DNA from: Bathymodiolus brooksi
Lineage: Eukaryota > Mollusca > Bivalvia > Mytilida > Modiolidae
Direction of reading: 5' to 3'
DNA length: 64,000 bases
Assembly: GCA_963680875.1 (NCBI GenBank)
Contig: OY804577.1
Coordinates: 147,454,196 to 147,518,195, forward strand
This document shows positions 56,358 through 64,000 of this stretch, one piece after another. The position numbers and the translations under genes are program-made. How positions within the stretch are numbered: position 1 is the first letter of the stretch; the number at the start of each line of letters is the position of its first letter. The notes below the pieces were generated by a model that saw nothing but the letters and a program-made list of their open reading frames with translations, made no database searches and had not been told where the DNA came from.

Positions 56358-57680
56358 CAGACTTCCCGAAACTTGCTGAGAAGTTGTCAGTCATTCGGAC
56401 TGACAGACATGAAAATCTTGTCAGTCCGAAAAATATTTGCCGGTCCGAAAAAAAAGTCCCAAAAAATTCACTGTCACATGCATAATGTTTAGTTTGGCCT
56501 TTTTAGAGTGATTTACCCTAGTATTAGCAATTGGGCACCTGATTTCACCTCTGGTTTTTATAGAGGTTAAAGTAATTCAATTTTCAGTTTTCAGTGTTGT
56601 TCAAAATTGTATATGTTATGTCTTTTATAGTGTGTGTCTCGAGTTTTGTTGTTTTGATGACCTTGTACTATAGGTCAATGGTTGTATGAAAGACGTCATG
56701 TCATTGGCTAATATATATACAAATAACCAATCGTGTCGTGATCGTCTTCACAAATGGGTTTGATTGAAACCGGAAATATATAAAAGGGGTGAAAACAATG
56801 AAAATTATGTAATTTAAAAATAAAATTAAACACTGATCAATGCCTTTCGGACAAAATCTGAGGTAACTATTATACCAAACATTCGGTATTACAGAGTTGG
56901 CGAAAACTTTTTTTTTCTTTCTGACATTGGGTCAGACAGGAACTGGGGTTCTGTCTTACCAATGGGCTTTGTGTCTGTCCCACCATTTTTTTGTAATATT
57001 GTATATAACCTGTCAAATTTTGTTTTTTTTATACAGAACTGAATGCAAGATTACCTATAGTCATGATCATTAAACAACTCAATTAAATGTTTTTCTGTAT
57101 ACATATTTTTATCTAAAAAGATAAGGCAGATATAGCCAACAATCCGTATCTAATGGTCCGATCACGTTCCGAATATTATACATCAATGTCAGTTTCCGGT
57201 TTACCTACATTTTTAATTTCAGTTAAGAATATGAATCTGCTGTCATCTTCAATATATAAGCATCTCAAAACATATTTAATTAAACACAAACAATCTTTGA
57301 TACTTGGGGAGTGTGGAAGTCAACTTATTTCTGTGCTCAGTAATATATTTCAGTCTTAATGTTCCACGTTTTGCAGGTGCTGGTTCCTACTAAAAGGATG
57401 TTTACATTTACGTACATTTGTATAGGAGTTTCGATTACAAAGAGGAACGTGTCGGTCTGACAGAATAAATAAACAAATTTCAAGTCTCTGTCTGACATTT
57501 TAATAAAACTGAAAACGGAATTTAATGCCATTGGCAGTGAAAACTGGGAGGGAATAAATTTCAATCGCCGGTCCTTTCAAATATCTGTGTTTTACCGGAC
57601 ATTTGGTCCGATATATATTTTGAAATCGTCGGTCCTACTGCATTTCTGTCGGTCAGGACCGACGGTTTTCGGTAAGTCTG
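56358..57680. mobile_element. Non-autonomous DNA transposon with CAGACTT termini (1323 bp)
   Basis: The element interrupts one satellite-2 unit. AAGCC is repeated at 56353-56357 and 57681-57685, a 5-bp target duplication. The left end is CAGACTTCCCGAAA and the right end, read inward on the other strand, is CAGACTTACCGAAAA. Just inside each end is a small hairpin: GTCAGTC-ATTCG-GACTGAC on the left and GTCGGTC-CT-GACCGAC on the right. Further GTCCGA/TCGGAC-type motifs are scattered near both ends. Two short open frames (57153-57359 and 57337-57564 on the minus strand) have no recognisable transposase signature. A 5-bp duplication with CAG ends could fit a hAT-like group with short duplications; the superfamily is unresolved. 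Confidence 0.75.
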
Positions 57681-59106
57681 AAGCCTAATGAAGCAATACA
57701 TGGTCATGAAAGCCTCTTGTTTAAACCCAATTAAACAATACATGATATTGAAAGATTCTTGTTTAAACCTAATGAAGCAATACATGGTCTTGAAAGCTTC
57801 TTGTTTAAACCGAATTAAATAATACATGATATTGAAAACTTCTTGTTTAAACCTAATGAAGCAATACATGGTCTTGAAAGCTTCTTGTTTAAACCCAATT
57901 AAGCAATACATGATATTGAAAGCTTCTTGTTTAAACCTAATGAAGCAATACATGGTCTTGAAGCTTCTTGTTTAAGCCCAATTAAATAATACATGATATT
58001 GAAAGCTTCTTGTGTAAACCTAATGAAGCAATACATGGTCTTGAAAGCTTCTTGTTTAAACCCAATTAAATAATACATGATATTGAAAACTTCTTGTTTA
58101 AACCTAATGAAGCAATACATGTTCTTGAAAGCTTCTTGTTTAAACCTAATGAAGAAATACATGGTCTTGAAAGCTTCTTTTTTAAACCTAATGAAGCAAT
58201 GCATGGTCTTGAAAGCTTCTTGTTTAAACCCTATTAAACAATACATGATATTGAAAACTTCTTGTTTAAACCTAATGAAGCAATACATGGTCTTGAAAGC
58301 TTCTTGTTTAAACCTAATGAAGCAATACATGGTCTTGAAAGCTTCTTGTTTAAACCCTATTAAACAATACATGATATTGAAAACTTCTTGTTTAAACCTA
58401 ATGAAGCAATACATGTTCTTGAAAGCTTCTTTTTTAAACCTAATGAAGCAATGCATGGTCTTGAAAGCTTCTTGTTTAAACCCTATTAAACAATACATGA
58501 TATTGAAAACTTCTTGTTTAAACCTAATGAAGCAATACATGGTCTTGAAAGCTTCTTGTTTAAACCCAATTAAGCAATACATGATATTGAAAGCTTCTTG
58601 TTTAAACCTAATGAAGCAATACATGGTCTTGAAAGCTTCTTGTTTAAGCCCAATTAAATAATACATGATATTGAAAGCTTCTTGTGTAAACCTAATGAAG
58701 CAATACATGGTCTTGAAAGCTTCTTGTTTTAACCCAATTAAATAATACATGATATTGAAAGCTTCTTGTTTAAACCTAATGAAGCAATACATGTTCTTGA
58801 AAGCTTCTTGTTTAAACCTAATGAAGCAATACATGGTCTTGAAAGCTTCTTGTTTAAACCCTATTAAACAATACATGCTATTGAAAACTTCTTGTTTAAA
58901 CCTAATGAAGCAATACATGTTCTTGAAAGCTTCTTGTTTAAACCTAATGAAGCAATACATGGTCTTGAAAGCTTCTTGTTTAAACCCAATGAAGCAATAC
59001 ATGGTCTTGATAGCTTCTTGTTTAAACCCAATGAAGCAATGCATTGTCTTGAAAGCTTCTTGTTTAAACCCAATTAAACAATACATGATATTGAAAACTT
59101 CTTGTT
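57681..59106 (+). repeat. Satellite 2, second segment
   Basis: About 34 units of the same 42-bp repeat, in the same orientation and register as the main array once the 1323-bp insertion is removed. Type B units recur every few units, several with CCCTATTAAACAATACATGATATTG. The segment ends in the left copy of the LINE target duplication, AAACTTCTTGTT at 59095-59106. Confidence 0.95.
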
Positions 59107-59262
59107 GATTTAAACTTATTTTATTGTTCATAATAACAACAAATGGATCAGACACAAGTTTTACAACTTAGAAATATCTTCTCCGCTAGTTACATCAATT
59201 TACATATAATTAGAAGAGCTTTAAATACATAATAATAAAATATTTGTTCAGAATATGAAAAC

Positions 59263-59286
59263 GAAGAAGAAGAAGAAAAAAAAAAA
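59263..59286 (+). repeat. (GAA)n/A-rich tract in the LINE 3' region
   Basis: Four GAA triplets are followed by a run of A on the plus strand (T-rich on the LINE sense strand). It lies in the 3' untranslated part of the element and is not its tail. Confidence 0.8.
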
Positions 59287-59636
59287 CATACAATAGAACG
59301 AAAAATGCAAATTTCAAAAGTCGATGAAACATACTGTGTGCTAAGGTATAATATATGGCAAATCGAGCACACCTCAAAAGACAATTCTTAAACACGTGGT
59401 GTATGTGTGTTGCATACTTGGATCGTATTACGATTAGGCATAGTTTATATGTTGGGGTTTGGGATCTTGCATACCTAGGTAAGTACAATTTGAACTGAAT
59501 GACACATGTATATTTCATCGACTTGTGACATGTCAATCAATCAATACCCCAAGTGCGACCAAGAAAAGAATATACGTACATGTAGAAGTACACAATGTTG
59601 ACAATTGTCAAAAATGTTGCATGTTGACTTGTTAGT

Positions 59637-61533
59637 TCAAGAGAAACACCGTGTATCTTTTATGTATTTTTGTACACATGAAAATATAAACGTGTTTATT
59701 TCTACAGACAGGTTATCATTTCCAAATAACAAAATATCGATATTTACCGGTAGACCCCCCATATCAAGCATATTTAATTCAATTAGCATGTTATTTCTAA
59801 GTAAATTGAATTTATTACAATATAATAGAAAATGTTCGGAACATTCGTTTTTATTTCCACACGAACAAGAAGCACTAGGCACCAAATTCGATTTAAATAA
59901 ATCGCTGTTTAGAGAACTACATTTATTTCTAAGCCTAGCATGCAATACACTAAGATATCGGTTTCCAAAAGAAAAGTAAGAAGGTACAGTTTTCGGTTGA
60001 AAATATTTTTGTTGCAATTTGGATTTAAAAGACGGAAGTGTCGGCAGTTGACAAAGGTTCAGATCTAGAGTGTTCCATAATTTAAGCGTACTTGGAAAAT
60101 AAGACTGTTGATATGTAGATAATCGGTATGATGGTTGTGAAATATTTAGTCTGTTCCTTAAATTATAGTTATTAGTGTCAGCGACTGTAGGTGGTACCAA
60201 TTCTGTTAAATAATCAGGTACTTCACCGTTAACGATTTTATAAAATAGGACCAATTTTCTTACCTCCCTTCTAGTTTTCAACTTTTCCCACCCCGTCTCG
60301 ATATAAATAGAATTTATACTGGCAAACGATGGTAATCCCATAACAATACGTGCAGCTTCAAGTTGAACTTTTTCTAATCTGTCCGAATTTATTTGTCCAC
60401 AATTATCCCACACTTCTGATGCATATTCCAATACAGGTCTAATAAATGTTAAGTAAATTTTTTCTAAGTAATTTCTGTTAAGACGGTATTTTAATTTTCT
60501 GAGTACATTAAGTTGTTTCGAAGCTGATTCAATTAATTTGTCTATGTGCTTAGTCCACTTACAGTCGCTGCTGAATACAATCCCTAAATGTTTGTGTGTA
60601 TGTACTGGATCAATAGTTGTTTGGTCAAAATTAAATGTTAAATTACATTCAACGCCATTGACATTAAAAATAATAATTTCAGTTTTGGTGGGATTAAACT
60701 TTAATAACCACCTGTTTGACCATTTTTTCAGGTGATTCAGATCTGTATTAATCATATTTCTTAGTGTGCTTTCATCTTGTGCTATATGTCCAATAGACGT
60801 GTCATCAGCAAAAAGACGACCTAGACCTACTATCTCATCAGTAATATCATTTATGAAGATCAAGAACATTAAAGGGCCCAATACTGACCCCTGAGGCACA
60901 CCTGCATGCAAATGACCAATCCCGGATAAAGCATCTTTTATCATAACCCTTTGAGTACGTTTAGAAAGATAACTGTTTAACCAACAAAGCAGATCACTTT
61001 TAATACCATATTTGCCAAGTTTATATAAAAGTGCTTTTACCCAAACTGTATCAAATGCTTTGCTTATATCAGCAAATGTAACGCTGGTCACTTGTTTTGC
61101 CTCTAATGCAAGTAATATTCTATGATACAACTCTATTAGTTGATGACTTGTAGAGTGACCTGGTATAAATCCCGACTGGAACTTGTATAATAGTTTATTT
61201 TCAAGTAGGTGATTAAACACATGCTTGAAAATAATTTTTTCCAGCACCTGACTTACACAAGAAAGTAAAGAAATAGGTCTATAGTTAGACGGTAAAGATT
61301 TGTCCCCATTTAAACAGAGGGATTACATGGAAGATTTTCCAGTCCGATGGAAATACTTTTTCACGTAAGGATTTATTAAATAAACTACACAATGGTTTCG
61401 ATATCTCCTCCTTTACCGACACCAACATCCTATTACTAATTATCGGGACCAACAGCTTTATTAGCATTAAGAGTACATAACATATCGATTACTTCTTGTT
61501 CAGTAACGATAACTTGGGATAGAATATTTTCAC
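59637..61533 (-). pseudogene. LINE reverse transcriptase, truncated and frameshifted
   Basis: The intact 536-residue portion (59637-61247) holds the palm motifs in order: TFADISKAFDTVW (motif A), GVPQGSVLGP (B) and LFADDTS (C, with the FADD catalytic pair), followed by KFNPTKTEIIIF and HLGIVFS. The thumb region follows, and near the C-terminus CSCGNKNECSEHFLLYC gives a C-x-C...H...C zinc-knuckle-like pattern. The N-terminal part of the domain continues upstream in other frames. One segment ends ANKAVGPDN before a stop at about 61437-61442, and a second runs from SNRMLVSV to VIPLFK before a frame change near 61305-61315. The protein would copy element RNA at a nicked target, but no upstream endonuclease remains here. 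The coding frame starts abruptly at the truncation point and is read in phase with satellite sequence. Confidence 0.92.
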
Positions 61534-62500
61534 AAACTTCTTGTTTAAACCTAATGAAGCAATACATGTTCTTGAAAGCTTCTATTTTAAACCTAATGAA
61601 GCAATGCATGTTCTTGAAAACTTCTTGTTTAAACCCAATCAAGCAATACATGTTCTTGAAAGCTTCTTGTTGAAATCTAATGAAGCAATACATGGTCTTG
61701 AAAGCTTCTTATTTAAACCTAATGAAGCAATACATGGTCTTGAAAGCTTCTTGTTTAAACCCAATTAAACAATACATGCTATTGAAAGCTTCTTGTTTAA
61801 ACCTAATGAAGCAATACATGATCTTGAAAGCTTCTTGTTTAAACCTAATGAAGCAATACATGGTCTTGAAAGCTTCTTGTTTAAACCTAATGAAACAATA
61901 CATGGTCTTGAAAGCTTCTTGTTCAAACCTAATGAAGCAATACATGGTCTTGAAAGCTTCTTGTTTAAACCCAATTAAACAATACATGATATTGAAAACT
62001 TCTTGTTTAAACCTAATAAAGCAATACATGGTCTTGAAAGCTTCTTGTTCAAACCTAATGAAGCAATACATGGTCTTGAAAGCTTCTTGTTTAAACCCAA
62101 TTAAACAATACATGATATTGAAAGCTTCTTGTTTAAACCTAATGAAGCAATACATGGTCTTGAAAGCTTCTTGTTTAAACCCAATTAAACAATACATGAT
62201 ATTGAAAACTTCTTGTTTAAACCTAATGAAGCAATACATGGTCTTGAAAGCTTCTTGTTTAAACCTAATGAAGCGATACATGGTCTAAAAAGCTTCTTGT
62301 TTAAACCTAATGAAGCAATACATGGTCTTGAAAGCTTCTTGTTTAAACCTAATGAAGCAATATGTGGTCTTGAAAGCTTCTTGTTTAAACCTAATGAAGC
62401 AATACATGTTCTTGAAAGCTTCTTGTTTAAACCCAATTAAACAATACATGTTCTTGAAAGTTTCTAGTTTAAACCCAATGAAGCAATACATGTTCTTGAA
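61534..62500 (+). repeat. Satellite 2, third segment
   Basis: About 23 units of the 42-bp repeat, resuming at the right copy of the LINE target duplication. Units with GTTCAAACC and with GTTGAAATC match types seen near 22.6, 27.0 and 54.0 kb. A GAAAGTTTCTAG unit at about 62457 matches others near 23065, 27555 and 30033. The array breaks off within a unit after GTTCTTGAA. Confidence 0.95.
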
Positions 62501-63087
62501 TATCCGTTTGTTTTTCGCCAAGCTACAGGACAGACAAAGTTATGTCCGACATGTTAAACTTTCAAAAAAAAATTTTACTCTTTTTTTTATACAATTTCCG
62601 TAAATTTTTTCATAAAAACCTTTAATAACATTATAATTTTACACTTACCTATCTATTTTGCAACTGGTGAAAATTATTTGACTGAAATACTAATTAGTGA
62701 AAATGGCACCCTGGCATGTCACAAAACAACAAGGAAAAAAACGACAAACACAGAACTTTTATTTCTATATTTTATTTAATAATAAATGATTTTCAATGAA
62801 ATTATTTCTTTTATCTGTTCATTAAATTATAAATCAATATATTACCTCTAAATATATGATAAAACATTAAAAACATGAATAAATCAATTTTTTGGAAGTA
62901 CCTGTCATGGTAACACCTTACTGAATACTTAGCCATATACGATTTTGCAAATACCATGAAAAAAGTTAAATCTTATGCAAATACACCTACATGAAGTAAA
63001 AATTCTGCAAATTCACAATGCAAGGCCTGAATTTGTAAAAAATATCACGGCTATTAACCAATCATTCTTATATAAGGTGTAATTATA
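62501..63087. other. AT-rich spacer between satellite-2 blocks, no gene seen
   Basis: 587 bp of non-satellite sequence with long A and T runs and no useful open frame. I find no terminal inverted repeats and no flanking duplication. About 8 bp of the satellite unit (AGCTTCTT) is missing across the junction, so it is not a simple insertion with a target duplication. It may be an element inserted with a small deletion, or the original boundary between two arrays. TGCAAAT occurs twice and TGCAAATTCACAATGC once (62946-63023), which I cannot assign. Confidence 0.6.
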
Positions 63088-64000
63088 GTTTAATCCCAAT
63101 TAAACAATACATGGTCTTGAAAGCTTCTTATTTAAACCCAATGAAGCAATACATGTTCTTGAAAGCTTCTTATTTAAACCCAATCCAATACATGGTCTTG
63201 AAAACTTCTTGTTTAAACCCAATCAAGCAATACATGGTCTTGAAAGCTTCTTGTTTAAACCCAAATCAAGCAATATATGGTCTTGAAAGCTTCTTGTTTA
63301 AACCCAATGAAGAATACATGGTCTTGATAGCTTCTAGTTTAAGCCCAATGAAGCAATACATGTTCTTGATAGCTTCTAGTTTAAGCCCAATGAAGCAATA
63401 CAGGTTCTTGATTGCTTCTAGTTTAAGCCCAATGAAGCAATACATGGTCTTGAAAGCTTCTTGTTTAAACCCAATTAAACAATACATGGTCTTGAAAGCT
63501 TCTTATTTAAACCCAATGAAGCAATACATGTTCTTGAAAGCTTCTTATTTAAACCCAATCAAGCAATACATGGTCTTGAAAGCTTCTTGTTTAAACCCAA
63601 ATCAAGCAATATATGGTCTTGAAAGCTTCTTGTTTAAACCCAATGAAGAATACATGGTCTTGATAGCTTCTAGTTTAAGCCCAATGAAGCAATACATGTT
63701 CTTGATAGCTTCTAGTTTAAGCCCAATGAAGCAATACAGGTTCTTGATTGCTTCTAGTTTAAGCCCAATGAAGCAATACATGGTCTTGAAAGCTTCTTGT
63801 TTAAACCCAATTAAACAATACATGGTCTTGAAAGCTTCTTATTTAAACCCAATGAAGCAATACATGTTCTTGAAAGCTTCTTATTTAAATCCAATCAAGC
63901 AATACATGGTCTTGAAAGCTTCTTGTTTAAACCCAAATCAAGCAATATATGGTCTTGAAAGCTTCTTGTTTAAACCCAATGAAGCAATACATGGTCTTGA
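63088..64000 (+). repeat. Satellite 2, right-edge segment with 336-bp higher-order repeat
   Basis: About 22 units, continuing off the window. Units follow a fixed order of eight with a 336-bp period, clearest from 63480 to 63815 and 63816 onward. The block includes AAATCAAGC (one extra base), GAAGAATACATGG (one base fewer), and three CTTCTAGTTTAAGCCC units. The +1 and -1 changes cancel, so the block stays at exactly 8 x 42 bp. The earliest copy is irregular, with CAATCCAATACATGG near 63180. Confidence 0.9.

Larger units (their letters stand above)
59107..61533 (-). mobile_element. 5'-truncated non-LTR retrotransposon (LINE) inserted in satellite 2
   Basis: A 2427-bp insert with a perfect 12-bp target duplication, AAACTTCTTGTT, at 59095-59106 and 61534-61545. 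It reads on the minus strand: the 5' end (61533) starts inside the reverse transcriptase region, so endonuclease and upstream parts are absent, the usual 5' truncation of LINEs. The 3' untranslated part covers about 59107-59636. The 3' end has no long poly(A); it finishes with AATAAAATAAGTTTAAATC. Reverse transcriptase motifs and a cysteine-rich C-terminus place it broadly in the CR1/L2/Jockey group; I cannot fix the clade by eye. Two frameshifts and the truncation make this copy inactive. Confidence 0.93.

Noticed and set aside
57153..57564. 68- and 75-codon frames as a transposase remnant
   Set aside because: No recognisable motif or composition; opposite strands and overlapping; lengths expected by chance in AT-rich DNA.
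59605..60735. Plus-strand frames opposite the LINE
   Set aside because: They are antisense shadows of the reverse transcriptase coding region.
62501..63087. Helitron or TIR transposon
   Set aside because: No TC/CTRR ends with hairpin, no inverted termini and no target duplication could be found.
19832..64000. Centromeric satellite with CENP-B boxes
   Set aside because: The unit has no TTCG...CGGG pattern and no CpG; array position on the chromosome is unknown.

Overview
This is a eukaryotic, AT-rich window made mostly of two head-to-tail satellite arrays. It contains no bacterial operon, rRNA, tRNA or CRISPR array that I can see. The organism is probably a mollusc: a short piece at 17712-17769 resembles the GGTGTTT...GCAATATTTCAGC core of an interspersed repeat I recall as abundant in bivalve and gastropod genomes, and the LINE and MITE content fits. 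The assignment is tentative because it rests on recollection, not on a search.

Layout. (1) 1-17595: satellite 1, a 41-bp unit (about 429 copies by length). (2) 17566-17704: a 46-codon open exon candidate whose 5' end is the last satellite-1 unit and whose 3' end is a good splice donor. (3) 17705-19771: an intron-like stretch with a SINE-like fragment that duplicated the donor, a 755-bp hAT-type MITE with an 8-bp target duplication, an 822-bp TA-flanked MITE, and a perfect 63-bp tandem duplication. (4) 19772-20484: a second exon candidate, with 25 unique residues followed by 15 in-frame copies of a 14-residue repeat. (5) 19832-64000: satellite 2, a 42-bp unit that grows out of that exon. It is interrupted by a 1323-bp TIR element (56358-57680), a 5'-truncated, frameshifted LINE (59107-61533, minus strand) and a 587-bp unassigned spacer (62501-63087), and it runs off the right edge.

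Main inference. Both satellites appear to have been born from parts of one gene. Each satellite-1 unit is a 3' splice site (TATTATTATTATTTTCAG) plus the first exon bases, so the array is a multiplied intron/exon junction. Each satellite-2 unit is 14 codons of the next exon. The noncoding junction unit (41 bp) is not a multiple of three, whereas the exon-derived unit (42 bp) is. Both arrays show higher-order structure: multi-kb duplications marked by shared private mutations.

Most long open frames in 20.5-64 kb are artefacts of a 42-bp unit that lacks stops in four of six frames, and I do not annotate them as genes. I do not recognise the protein encoded by the two exon candidates.
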